A DNA stretch of 64,000 nucleotides from Fimenecus sp045595185 (GCA_045595185.1 JAZNZX010000014.1:1-64000); one strand, 5' to 3'. Shown: positions 51,586 through 59,740, counted from the stretch's first letter. Notes: generated from the sequence alone by a model not told the origin. A program made the numbers and translations.

Positions 51586-52938
51586 TTATACTAACCTTTC
51601 CTTTACAACCTGAGCGACACTTTCGCCCAATTCGTTAATTTTATCTAAATCTTTTCCCTCAAGCATTATTCGTACAAGAGGCTCTGTTCCTGAAAGACGA
51701 ACAAGAATTCTACCGTCGTTTCCTAATTCATCTTCAACTTGTTTTATAGCATTCTGTACTTCTTTTTCCTTTGGAAACTGTGCTTTACCAAAATTTGATA
51801 CTCGCACATTTATAAGCACCTGTGGGTAAACTTCCATTTCGTTTGCTAAATCTTTTAGGTTTTTTCCTGTATCCTTTACAACAGACAAAAGTTGAATTGC
51901 TGAAAGCTGACCATCACCTGTTGTGGCATACTGTAAGAAAATAATGTGTCCTGACTGTTCACCACCGATTGAATAGCCATTAGCAACCATATTTTCAAGC
52001 ACATAACGGTCACCGACTTTTGTCTTTTCACATTTGATACCGTTTTCATCACAGAACTTGAAAAATCCCATGTTACTCATTACAGTAACAACAGCAGTAT
52101 CTTTTTTAAGCATTCCAAGTCGTTTCATATGCTTTGCACAGATTGCAATACATTTGTCACCGTCAACGACTTCACCTGTATGGTCAACAGCTAACATTCT
52201 GTCAGCATCACCGTCAAAGGCAAAGCCCATATCACAATTATTATCTAAAACACATTTCTGTAAAGTATTAAGATGAGTCGAGCCACAGTTTTTATTTATA
52301 TTAACACCGTCAGGCTCATTATTGATTACAACAACATCAACACCAAGACGAGTAAACACTTCTTTTGCCGAAACATATGACGAGCCGTTTGCACAATCAA
52401 GTGCGATTTTATAACCCTTAAAATCAGTTTTTGTTGTAGAAATAAGATGTTCAATATAATCAGAAACTGCGTTTTTCTTTTTCTCTACCCGACCGACTTC
52501 GCCACCGATTGGTGTCGGAAATTCCGTTATATTATCAAGAATAATTTCTTCAATCTCATTTTCAAGTTCATCAGGCAATTTATAGCCGGTTGACTGAAAA
52601 ATCTTGATTCCGTTATATTCACAAGGGTTATGTGATGCAGAAATCATTACACCGGCATCACAATTATATTTCCGGACTAAAAACGCCACTGCAGGAGTCG
52701 GCAAAACACCTGAAAGCAACACATCAGCACCAACTGAACAAAGACCTGCCGTAATTGCACTTTCAAGCATCTGTGATGATGCTCTTGTATCCATACCAAT
52801 AAGAACTTTTGGTCTTTTTCCTTTAAGATTTTTACTGAGCACCATAGCTGTTGCTCTTCCGATTTGCATACTGATTTCACAAGTAAGTTCAGTATTCGCA
52901 ACGCCTCTTACACCGTCTGTTCCGAAAATTCTACCCAT
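51586..52938 (-). CDS. glmM: Phosphoglucosamine mutase
   Basis: Converts glucosamine-6-phosphate to glucosamine-1-phosphate for peptidoglycan. It has 450 residues. The start GRIFGTDGVRGVAN, the phospho-serine loop GVMISASHNPCEYNGIKIF, the metal loop FAFDGDADRMLAVD, the sugar loop GGEQSGHII and the phosphate loop VRLSGTEPLVRIM are all present. It sits between ruvB and the methyltransferase gene. Confidence 0.97.
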   Translation of the reverse strand: MGRIFGTDGVRGVANTELTCEISMQIGRATAMVLSKNLKGKRPKVLIGMDTRASSQMLESAITAGLCSVGADVLLSGVLPTPAVAFLVRKYNCDAGVMISASHNPCEYNGIKIFQSTGYKLPDELENEIEEIILDNITEFPTPIGGEVGRVEKKKNAVSDYIEHLISTTKTDFKGYKIALDCANGSSYVSAKEVFTRLGVDVVVINNEPDGVNINKNCGSTHLNTLQKCVLDNNCDMGFAFDGDADRMLAVDHTGEVVDGDKCIAICAKHMKRLGMLKKDTAVVTVMSNMGFFKFCDENGIKCEKTKVGDRYVLENMVANGYSIGGEQSGHIIFLQYATTGDGQLSAIQLLSVVKDTGKNLKDLANEMEVYPQVLINVRVSNFGKAQFPKEKEVQNAIKQVEDELGNDGRILVRLSGTEPLVRIMLEGKDLDKINELGESVAQVVKERLV

Positions 52939-52951
52939 ATAATAAATCTCC

Positions 52952-53995
52952 TTAAAAAAGTGTAGTCTGAGAATTATTATTTTTAATTTCCGTTGATTTA
53001 TACCCTAAATGCTTATATGCTAACGGTGTTACAACTCTACCACGAGGGGTTTTTGCAAGAAAACCGATTTGCATTAAGTACGGTTCATAGACATCTTCGA
53101 TTGTTACTGCTTCTTCACCGATTGTAGCCGCTATCGTTTCAAGACCGACAGGACCACCGTTGAAGTTGCGAATCATTGTTGTAAGCATTAGTCGGTCGAT
53201 ATTATCAAGACCGATTTCGTCAATTTCCATTCTGCCGAGTGCAATTTTTGCATTATCTTCACTGATTACACCGTTACTCATAACCTGCGCAAAGTCACGA
53301 GCTCGTTTTAAAAGTCTGTTTGCAATACGAGGTGTACCACGAGAACGAGATGCGATTTCCAAAGCACCACCGTCTTCGGCATAAATATCAAGAATTCCTG
53401 CACTTCTTTTTACAATCTGTGACAATTCTTCAGGTGTATAAAGCTCAAGTCTTAAAATAACACCGAAACGGTCACGAAGCGGTGCAGTAAGCTGACCTGC
53501 GCGAGTCGTTGCACCGACCAATGTAAATCTTGGTAAATCAAGACGAATTGAACGGGCTGAAGGGCCTTTACCGATGATAATATCAAGTGCATTATCCTCC
53601 ATAGCAGGATACAAAACCTCTTCAACTGCACGGGAAAGACGATGAATTTCGTCAATGAAAAGCACATCACCGTCATTTAAGTTTGTAAGTAATGCAGCAA
53701 GGTCACCGGGCTTTTCAATTGCAGGGCCTGATGTTACACGAATCTGAACACCCATTTCGTTTGCGATAATTCCTGCAAGAGTTGTTTTGCCGAGTCCCGG
53801 AGGTCCGTAAAGCAAAACGTGGTCAAGAGTGTCACCTCTGTTTTTTGCTGCTTCAATATATATTTTCAGGTTTTCTTTTGCTTTTTCCTGACCGATATAT
53901 TCAGCTAAAGTCTTTGGTCTTAATGAAATTTCAATATCGTGGTCAGTTTCCGTAAAACCCGGAGTCATTATTCTGTTTTCGTTTTCGAAATCCAT
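52952..53995 (-). CDS. ruvB: Holliday junction helicase RuvB
   Basis: The AAA+ motor of branch migration, 347 residues. SLRPKTLAEYIGQEKAKENL begins the ATPase. Walker A is YGPPGLGKTTLAGIIANEMG, Walker B LFIDEIHRLSR, sensor 1 TLVGATTRAGQL, and the C-terminal winged helix follows (QIGFLAKTPRGRVVTPLAYKHLG). It lies 12 bp after ruvA. Confidence 0.98.
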   Translation of the reverse strand: MDFENENRIMTPGFTETDHDIEISLRPKTLAEYIGQEKAKENLKIYIEAAKNRGDTLDHVLLYGPPGLGKTTLAGIIANEMGVQIRVTSGPAIEKPGDLAALLTNLNDGDVLFIDEIHRLSRAVEEVLYPAMEDNALDIIIGKGPSARSIRLDLPRFTLVGATTRAGQLTAPLRDRFGVILRLELYTPEELSQIVKRSAGILDIYAEDGGALEIASRSRGTPRIANRLLKRARDFAQVMSNGVISEDNAKIALGRMEIDEIGLDNIDRLMLTTMIRNFNGGPVGLETIAATIGEEAVTIEDVYEPYLMQIGFLAKTPRGRVVTPLAYKHLGYKSTEIKNNNSQTTLF

Positions 53996-54007
53996 TTTAA
54001 TTCCTCC

Positions 54008-54613
54008 TTAATTAAATGAAAGCATTTTAAGTGCTTGTTTAATTATATCTTCAACTGAAAGTGAATTATCAATTCTACTTACTGCAACACTTGCGTCGCT
54101 CTGTGAATATCCTAACATTTCAAGAGCGGCAACAGCCTCTGCAGTATTTGAATTTGAAAGAGTTGAGCTGACAGCAGTAAGGTCAATTGAAGAATCAACA
54201 CTTCCAATTGATTTGCCCACTTTGTCTTTAAGTTCCATACAAATTCTCTGTGCAAGTTTAGGGCCGACACCGTTTGCCTTTGTAAGTGCCTTATGGTCAC
54301 CTGCCGCGATGCTTAATGCAACTTTATCGGGAGTAAGTTCTGAAAGAATTGCAAGTCCCATTTTAGGGCCGACACCATTAACTGTAATGAGCATTTTAAA
54401 GCAATCCATTTCAGTTTTATCGTAAAAGCCGAAAAGTTCCATAGCATCTTCCCTAACATTGAGATATGTATAAAGAGTGACTTTCATTCCCATTGATGCA
54501 CATTTTTGTGAAGTTGTAAAAGTAGTCATACAACGAAAAGCAACACCATTTACATCAACGCAAACAGTATTAGCATCAAAGTCAACCACATTTCCTGTTA
54601 CTGAATAAATCAT
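54008..54613 (-). CDS. ruvA: Holliday junction DNA helicase subunit RuvA
   Basis: Binds the four-way junction as a tetramer. It has 201 residues, with an OB fold (MIYSVTGNVVDFDANTVCVDVNGVAFRCMT), two HhH motifs (LITVNGVGPKMGLAILSEL and LTKANGVGPKLAQRICMELKDK), and the C-terminal RuvB-binding helix bundle. It is between ruvC and ruvB with 12-bp gaps. Confidence 0.97.
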   Translation of the reverse strand: MIYSVTGNVVDFDANTVCVDVNGVAFRCMTTFTTSQKCASMGMKVTLYTYLNVREDAMELFGFYDKTEMDCFKMLITVNGVGPKMGLAILSELTPDKVALSIAAGDHKALTKANGVGPKLAQRICMELKDKVGKSIGSVDSSIDLTAVSSTLSNSNTAEAVAALEMLGYSQSDASVAVSRIDNSLSVEDIIKQALKMLSFN

Positions 54614-54625
54614 AATAAAAATCCT

Positions 54626-55126
54626 TTATTTCAAATTCCTTAATCGTCCCATAAGTGAGCCACTTGCGTGAGCGTGACATATAGCCATCGCAAGAGCATC
54701 GGCAGTATCGTCAGGCTTTGGAATTTTTTCAAGCTTTAAAATAACTCTTGTCATTTCCTGAACCTGTTTCTTTTCTGCACGACCATAACCAACGACACTT
54801 TGTTTTACCTGTAAAGGTGTGTACTCGAATATTGGCAGGTTGTTTTTCTGTGCCGCAAGGTTAATAACACCTCTTGCCTGAGCAACATCAATTACTGTTT
54901 TTGCGTTGGTGTTATAGAACAGTTTTTCGATTGCCATAGCATCAGGTTTATATTTAAATATTATGTCTTGAATTCCGTCATATACCGTTTCAAGTCGCTC
55001 ATTAAAAGGAGTTTTTGCCTCAGTTGTAACTGCACCGTAAGCCACTACCTGAAAACGATTAGCCGTATAGTCAATTACGCCCCAACCCACGATTGCATAG
55101 CCAGGGTCGATACCTAAAATTATCAT
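54626..55126 (-). CDS. ruvC: Holliday junction resolvase RuvC
   Basis: The endonuclease that cuts Holliday junctions, 166 residues. The first acidic residue is in ILGIDPGYAIVGWG, the second in AIEKLFYNTNAKT, and the third pair in KPDDTADALAMAICHAH. GAGG is 8 bp upstream of ATG. It heads the long minus-strand run down to clpE, with a promoter just upstream. Confidence 0.97.
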   Translation of the reverse strand: MIILGIDPGYAIVGWGVIDYTANRFQVVAYGAVTTEAKTPFNERLETVYDGIQDIIFKYKPDAMAIEKLFYNTNAKTVIDVAQARGVINLAAQKNNLPIFEYTPLQVKQSVVGYGRAEKKQVQEMTRVILKLEKIPKPDDTADALAMAICHAHASGSLMGRLRNLK

Positions 55127-55155
55127 GACATACTACCTCACTATATATTCGTATA

Positions 55156-55184
55156 ATTATATCACATTACATTATAAATGGCAA
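55156..55184 (-). promoter_or_regulatory. Promoter of the ruvC-to-clpE gene run
   Basis: On the minus strand TTGCCA (55179-55184) and TATAAT (55156-55161) are 17 bp apart, about 30 bp before ruvC. Confidence 0.75.
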
Positions 55185-55185
55185 G

Positions 55186-55213
55186 AAAAAAGGGACTTAA
55201 AAAAGTCCCTTTT
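55186..55213 (-). terminator. Terminator of the zinc-ribbon gene
   Basis: AAAGGGACTT (55189-55198) pairs with AAGTCCCTTT (55204-55213, slightly offset). On the minus strand it runs into Ts. Confidence 0.82.
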
Positions 55214-55245
55214 ACATAATATTTTCAGTTTGTTAATAATTATTT

Positions 55246-55878
55246 TCATTCCTTTGTTATGCCTTCGACAGTTCCTTCGATTTTCAATTGTGCATCAAGA
55301 TTTTCATTTATTCTATTTGTAGGGAATAAATTTTCCTTTGTTACTGTCCCCTTAACCGTTACCTTATCACCAACAGACAAATGACTGAAATCATAATCAT
55401 GCTGGTCGTAGTATTTATATATAATACTATATGTGCAACCTTCATCAATTGTAATTTCATACTTCATTAATGTGCTTTTTGTTGGCATATTACCGTTCAT
55501 TGTTGAGCCTATTATAGCATCAGAAATTTTTGTAATTTCTCCTGTGATTTCTGCAGTTGCAGGTGCAAATTCTTCTGAAAACTCTATTGCCTTTCCGTTT
55601 AAGTAATATTCATGATACAGTTCTTTATATTCAGTCCAAGAATAGACTGTCCCATTAACGGTAAGAATAGCTTCTGATGTGTTCACATTCATGACCTTAA
55701 TAGCATATAAACAACCTAAAACAAGAAAAATCACGAGTGGAATTATAATCTTAATTAAGGATTGTTTCTTATTTTTCCCTCCACAAGAAGGACATACTTT
55801 TGCACTCTTTGCCATTTGTGCTCCACAAGTTTTACAAGTGGTTAAATTTTTATTCTGTGTTGTTTGGTTATCGTTCAT
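55246..55878 (-). CDS. Zinc-ribbon membrane protein of unknown function
   Basis: A 210-residue protein. A double-Cys zinc ribbon (CKTCGAQMAKSAKVCPSCGG, about residues 15-34) is followed by one membrane helix (IIIPLVIFLVLGCLYAI) and an outside domain. Its last part (LSVGDKVTVKGTVTKENLF...KIEGTVEGI) looks like an OB-fold of the tRNA_anti-like type. No enzymatic motif is seen. It is transcribed away from an XRE regulator with shared operators, one of them inside its promoter, so it is probably the repressed target. Confidence 0.75.
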   Translation of the reverse strand: MNDNQTTQNKNLTTCKTCGAQMAKSAKVCPSCGGKNKKQSLIKIIIPLVIFLVLGCLYAIKVMNVNTSEAILTVNGTVYSWTEYKELYHEYYLNGKAIEFSEEFAPATAEITGEITKISDAIIGSTMNGNMPTKSTLMKYEITIDEGCTYSIIYKYYDQHDYDFSHLSVGDKVTVKGTVTKENLFPTNRINENLDAQLKIEGTVEGITKE

Positions 55879-55923
55879 TTTTCATCCTCCATTAAACTTT
55901 AATAGTTTCAACAATCACGAATA

Positions 55924-55985
55924 TACATCGTTTGTTGTATTTATAATACATCATTCGTTGTATTTTGTCAACAACAAATGTTGTA
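55924..55985. promoter_or_regulatory. Three operator copies, 23 bp apart, for the XRE regulator
   Basis: Near-identical 16-bp partial palindromes, consensus TACAACAAATGATGTA. They lie at 55924-55939 and 55947-55962 (both read on the minus strand) and at 55970-55985 (plus strand). The starts are exactly 23 bp apart. The middle one fills the spacer of the minus-strand promoter. Confidence 0.8.
55943..55971 (-). promoter_or_regulatory. Promoter of the zinc-ribbon gene
   Basis: On the minus strand TTGACA (55966-55971) and TATTAT (55943-55948) are 17 bp apart, with the middle operator between them. Confidence 0.82.
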
Positions 55986-56014
55986 GTGTGTAATAATAAT
56001 CTTGAGGTGATACA

Positions 56015-56227
56015 ATGCAATACTATCCAAGATTAAGAGACTTAAGAGAAGATATGGATTTGACACAAGACCAACTTGTTGAAATACTTAAAATGCATAA
56101 AACCACATACACAAATTATGAACAAGGTAAACGCGAGCCACCTTTTGAACTGATAATTAAGTTGGCAAAGTTTTACAATGTTTCAACTGATTATATTGCA
56201 GGATTGACAGACAATCCAAATAAATGA
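56015..56227 (+). CDS. XRE family transcriptional regulator
   Basis: A 70-residue single-domain repressor-type protein. The helix-turn-helix spans about 8-62: LREDMDLTQDQLVEILKMHKTTYTNYEQGKREPPFELIIKLAKFYNVSTDYIAGL. It is divergent from the zinc-ribbon gene and very likely binds the three repeats between them, controlling that gene and itself. GAGGTG precedes the ATG. Confidence 0.93.
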   Translation: MQYYPRLRDLREDMDLTQDQLVEILKMHKTTYTNYEQGKREPPFELIIKLAKFYNVSTDYIAGLTDNPNK

Positions 56228-56269
56228 AAAGCAGAACTGATTTTTAGTTTCAGTTCTGCTTGTTTTTTT
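56228..56269 (+). terminator. Terminator of the XRE gene
   Basis: GCAGAACTGA (56231-56240) pairs with TCAGTTCTGC (56250-56259), followed by seven Ts. Confidence 0.94.
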
Positions 56270-56600
56270 GAGATTCTTCGCTTACGCTCAGAATGACATA
56301 TCAAATTGGCGGTTATAAGGTTAATAAATATAGAACATAACACCATGTAGGGGCGATTTATGAATCGCCCGAATTGGGTTTACTGCACAATTTGGAACGG
56401 TCGCTTCGTGAAGCGACCCTACATGGTTTTCATTCCTATTTTAATTGCATTTTCTCCCCGACAAATTATAATTTGAACGGTAAACCGACAACGGGTCGTC
56501 GAGACGCCGACCCTACGCTTCATATAATCAGGATTCGATTTCACCTATCTCTCCCTCAGTCTTTTTCTGCGAAAAAGACAGCTCCCTCGTCAGTTAGTGA
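56270..56600. repeat. Cluster of several palindromic intergenic repeats
   Basis: Holds no credible gene. From left: a half-copy of family A (56270-56297, ending CAGAATGAC); an element at 56345-56424 with outer arms ATGTAGGG/CCCTACAT around hairpins GGGCGATTTATGAATCGCCC and GGTCGCTTCGTGAAGCGACC; the family-A end-piece GACAAATTATAATTTG (about 56459); GC-rich CGACCC-type pieces; and CTCCCTCAGTC...GACAGCTCCCTCG (about 56551-56594). Only terminators and promoters are seen in the remaining bases up to 56780. Confidence 0.75.
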
Positions 56601-56725
56601 TAATTAAGGAATTAAAATAATAAATAAAAAGCAAGTATAAACCGACAAATTCAAGTGGTATGAAAAAATGGCTGCACAAGATTAATTTTCTGTGTAGCCT
56701 TTTTGCTCACATTTTAAAAAATAAC

Positions 56726-56773
56726 TTGACTTTTTCTCCTTTCAGAGTGATATATCACACAAACTGAAAGGAG
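56726..56773 (+). promoter_or_regulatory. Promoter with nested palindromic operator
   Basis: TTGACT (56726-56731) and GATATA (56749-56754) are 17 bp apart. A perfect palindrome GTGATATATCAC (56747-56758) covers the -10 box. Around it CTCCTTTCAG (56736-56745) and CTGAAAGGAG (56764-56773) form a second perfect inverted repeat whose right arm is the ribosome site of the next gene. Confidence 0.6.
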
Positions 56774-56780
56774 TTTTTTT

Positions 56781-57068
56781 ATGACAACTTTAGAAAATTT
56801 GTATTACGGAAATATATTCCCAGCAGACAAAGACATAAAACTTGGGAGTGAATACTCAAAACTCATCAATTTATCGGTGCGAAATGAAGAAAAATTAGTG
56901 CCGACACTCTCAAAAGAACAGAAAATCATTTTTGAAAAGTACAAGGATTGCATTACCGAAATGACTAGCATTGCAGAAAAGGAAGCCTTCATACAGGGTA
57001 TGAAACTCGGCATTAAAATTACCGCTGAATCCTTCCTCACCAACTCCCAAAATTTCAAAGAGACATAG
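56781..57068 (+). CDS. DUF6809-like small protein
   Basis: A 95-residue helical, soluble protein. The layout LENLYYGNIFPADKDIKLGSEYSKLINLSVRNEEKL and EKEAFIQGMKLGIKITAE matches small proteins annotated as DUF6809 in gut Firmicutes, as far as I remember; they have no known function and are frequent in mobile regions. The ribosome site GGAG is 7 bp before ATG, separated from it only by Ts. Confidence 0.75.
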   Translation: MTTLENLYYGNIFPADKDIKLGSEYSKLINLSVRNEEKLVPTLSKEQKIIFEKYKDCITEMTSIAEKEAFIQGMKLGIKITAESFLTNSQNFKET

Positions 57069-57085
57069 AATAAAAGACATACACA

Positions 57086-57133
57086 AAAATGCCTATGAAG
57101 TTAGAAGTTCCAATCTAACCTCATAGGCATTTT
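57086..57133. terminator. Bidirectional terminator
   Basis: AAAATGCCTATGA (57086-57098) pairs with TCATAGGCATTTT (57121-57133), with TTAGA/TCTAA pairing inside. It divides the 56.8-kb gene from the defence cluster. Confidence 0.92.
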
Positions 57134-57157
57134 ATCTGGTTTTTTCTTAATGATTAA

Positions 57158-57916
57158 TTACCTAACTGTTCCATCCTTAATATGATAATCAATACCATTT
57201 TCATTGCAAAAGGTTATTACTTGTTCTGCACATTGATTATAAAACTGTCGATTGTCACGATATGCAGAAACATCTTTGCTATAATTTGTGCGACCAAAAA
57301 TTATTTTATCAACAAAACTTATCTCTTTTAAGATATCCATAAGGTCCTGTTCAATAAGATTTGGAGTTGGATATGGTTCCATACTAACCCACGTTTTGCA
57401 TCCTTTTTTGCTCAAGTCTTTAAGTGATTTTATGCGTTTTTTTATAGGAGCAGCACCTGGCTCCATTAGTTCACGATATTTTTCATCCAAAGAAATTAAG
57501 GTGATACCATATTCATTATCTTTTGAAAATTCTGATAATTCTTTTGGTAATATTCCTTTGGTAAGCACTGTACATTTAATACTATTTGCATTCAGTTTTC
57601 TTATAATTTCTATGCTCATTTCTGAAACTTCATCGTAGCCATACATAAAAGGGTCAGTAGTAAAACAAAGATGTACAGACTTAATTTTATCTTTAAGTTT
57701 TGGAATTTCTATATCCAGAATTTCAAGAGTATTTTCAGCAAGTTTGGGTTCGCACCATTCTTCGTAGGTTTTTGCTTTACCGAACCTTTTTGCCATCATC
57801 ATTGCATAGCAAGGAAACTTACAACCATGAGCACATCCTTGCACATGATTTATAGTGTAATCACCATATTCTACGCCTGTTTTATATAGCATTGTTCTTC
57901 TTGTTATTTTATTCAT
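57158..57916 (-). CDS. Radical-SAM-like (SPL/DUF5131-type) three-Cys-motif protein
   Basis: A 252-residue protein. The Cys motif is C28-x3-C32-x3-C36-Y in GCAHGCKFPCYAM, the likely Fe-S site. It has one more residue between the last two Cys than the canonical radical-SAM C-x3-C-x2-C. A barrel like that of SplB follows: VHLCFTTDPFMYGYDE, KCTVLTKGILPKEL, YGITLISLDE and WVSMEPYPTPN. It overlaps the tcmP stop by 4 bp (ATGA), so the two are co-translated. That pairing is the known partner relationship. It is the last gene of the BREX-linked run. Substrate unknown. Confidence 0.8.
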   Translation of the reverse strand: MNKITRRTMLYKTGVEYGDYTINHVQGCAHGCKFPCYAMMMAKRFGKAKTYEEWCEPKLAENTLEILDIEIPKLKDKIKSVHLCFTTDPFMYGYDEVSEMSIEIIRKLNANSIKCTVLTKGILPKELSEFSKDNEYGITLISLDEKYRELMEPGAAPIKKRIKSLKDLSKKGCKTWVSMEPYPTPNLIEQDLMDILKEISFVDKIIFGRTNYSKDVSAYRDNRQFYNQCAEQVITFCNENGIDYHIKDGTVR

Positions 57917-59013
57917 AAATTATCTCCGAATTGAATCAAATCATGACCTTTGTATTGCCCACGTTTACTCGATACTCGTGTGATTGTAACCTTTCCCTCT
58001 TGCTGTAACATTTCAAGTGCTTCACTCAAATCCTTGCAAGTATAAGGAACTATATCTGCAACTTTTGCCCAAACATAATCAAAGGACCGACTCTGTGATT
58101 TGAACACCTTCAAGAAACGTTCAGCAAAATCTGCACTTTTAAAACTTGCTAAATCAAACAAAGTAATTCCATCTTGATTCTTTCCAATATATTCTACTCT
58201 ACCATAGTTTACAGATGCGAAACTATCTTTCATATATGTAATACCTTGAATATCATTGGTTGCATGAACAAGATAATAGTATGTCCTATTTTTATCTGAA
58301 AAACAGATTCTGTATGCAAATACATATTTTGCTTTTGTAGCTTTTTTTAGTTTCTCTTTATATAAAGCTATCAAGAATTCTTCTCGTTCCGTTCCACTCA
58401 AATCATTAGCTTTACTCCATTCGTTTGAGCCAAAAAAGTTATCAAGCAGTTCTGGACTAGAAACTGAAAGAAAACGATTAATCCAGTCAAACATAAAATT
58501 TATAAAAACTTCATTTTTTCTGTTTTCCATCATTTGTTTCATAGAAGACATCTTCATTGAGTAACCAAATGGGTCTACAAAAAACAATGTTGGATGTGTA
58601 GAATAGTACCTTTTAACGCGAGGATCGTATAAGACTTTTTCAAAATCATCATTTTTAATGGATATAGTTTTTTTACCGATATCATCATTTATTTTCTTGA
58701 AATTATTGTAGTGTTCTATGTCTGTTTCACAAGCACAAATAAAGTTTTTTCCGTTGCGTTTTTCGTTTATAGCACAGGCAAGTTCTTCAACCAAAAATGA
58801 AGAACCATAAGTAACCTCATTAGTATTCTTATCTACATAAGCACCACATCCAGCGTGACAATCGAAAAACATAGTTTCCCTGTATTTTCCTAATTTTGAT
58901 ATCCAAATTTTCGCATATGCACTTAAAACACGATGCTTTATTTTTGTCTGTTCTTCATAAAGCCATCCAAAATAATTTTTATCTTCTATTGGTATCTTTT
59001 TGGGTTTTGACAT
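57913..59013 (-). CDS. tcmP: Three-Cys-motif partner protein TcmP
   Basis: A 366-residue protein of the TcmP family, named for living beside three-Cys-motif proteins such as the downstream gene. The N-terminal two-thirds look like a Rossmann methyltransferase: FFDCHAGCGAYVD (Asp51) would be the SAM loop and TLFFVDPFGYSM (146-150, VDPFG) resembles the DPPY acceptor motif. A winged-helix-like C-terminus follows (LSEALEMLQQEGKVTITRVSSKRGQYKG). GGGGG is 7 bp before the ATG. Activity has not been shown that I know of; a DNA or RNA modifying role is inference. Confidence 0.85.
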   Translation of the reverse strand: MSKPKKIPIEDKNYFGWLYEEQTKIKHRVLSAYAKIWISKLGKYRETMFFDCHAGCGAYVDKNTNEVTYGSSFLVEELACAINEKRNGKNFICACETDIEHYNNFKKINDDIGKKTISIKNDDFEKVLYDPRVKRYYSTHPTLFFVDPFGYSMKMSSMKQMMENRKNEVFINFMFDWINRFLSVSSPELLDNFFGSNEWSKANDLSGTEREEFLIALYKEKLKKATKAKYVFAYRICFSDKNRTYYYLVHATNDIQGITYMKDSFASVNYGRVEYIGKNQDGITLFDLASFKSADFAERFLKVFKSQSRSFDYVWAKVADIVPYTCKDLSEALEMLQQEGKVTITRVSSKRGQYKGHDLIQFGDNL

Positions 59014-59057
59014 TTTACAGCCCCCTTTGAATAATAGACTTCTCCATATAATATATT

Positions 59058-59717
59058 TTAAATGTCCTTGAATTCTTTAGGCAACTGCTTTAGTGTGCAT
59101 TTTTCTTTTAAAATTACAACGCCCGATGCTATTCCATCATCCGTTGACACCTCAACAATATTGCCAACTTCATATTCTGTATCAACCGATACAAAGAAAT
59201 CGTTTTTTCCGCTGTCTAATAATGATACTTTATAAACAGTATAAATCTGGTCCATTACTATATTATCTTGCTCAACTTCTGTTGTATTAATATGTTTACC
59301 ATACTCGAACACAATTTCTGATTCCTTAGCATCATCAATCGCTTCATTATATTCTTCACGAGTTTCGTAATTTTCAGGAGATATATCATATTCGCTGCCA
59401 TCTTGACAATTTAATCGCCAAGCATATTTGTTGCTGGATGTTTTATAAGGCCTACTATGATGATTATCAGTATCATCAAATGCACCCATGGCACCTAACA
59501 CTCCACCCAGTTTTAATAAATCTTCTGTATCATCAATTAGGCCTAAACCCCAAGCAGCACCTGTAGCTGCATAAGGGTCAATTTTTGTTCTATTACTTCC
59601 TCTTTTTTGTCTTCTTTTGTAAGTAATATAATCAAATGTGGCAGCAGCTGCAAGGTCTATAAGAGTATTAAAAGGTTCCGGACACTTTGAACTACTTTTT
59701 CTTCTTTTTTTCGCCAT
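59058..59717 (-). CDS. Unknown protein in the BREX-linked cluster
   Basis: A 219-residue protein I cannot assign. The N-terminus is very basic (MAKKRRKSSSK). A small hydrophobic Gly/Ala segment follows (YAATGAAWGLGLIDD...LLKLGGVLGAMGAFDD). Then comes a charged domain (YAWRLNCQDGSEYDISPENYETREEYNEAIDDAKESE), and the C-terminal part is beta-rich (YTVYKVSLLDSGKNDFFVSVDTEYEVGNIVEV), possibly SH3- or OB-like. AAAGGAGG is well placed. It is 23 bp after brxL and 44 bp before tcmP, in the same direction, so it is probably expressed with them. Confidence 0.75.
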   Translation of the reverse strand: MAKKRRKSSSKCPEPFNTLIDLAAAATFDYITYKRRQKRGSNRTKIDPYAATGAAWGLGLIDDTEDLLKLGGVLGAMGAFDDTDNHHSRPYKTSSNKYAWRLNCQDGSEYDISPENYETREEYNEAIDDAKESEIVFEYGKHINTTEVEQDNIVMDQIYTVYKVSLLDSGKNDFFVSVDTEYEVGNIVEVSTDDGIASGVVILKEKCTLKQLPKEFKDI

Positions 59718-59740
59718 ATCCGAACCTCCTTTCTAATGAA

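Noticed and set aside
55246..56227. Toxin-antitoxin module
   Set aside because: The XRE gene and its neighbour are divergent rather than in one operon, and the partner is a membrane protein with a zinc ribbon and no toxin motif. A repressor-target pair fits better.
56374..56607. Plus-strand frame of 77 residues
   Set aside because: It is made entirely of palindromic repeat pieces, with no ribosome site.
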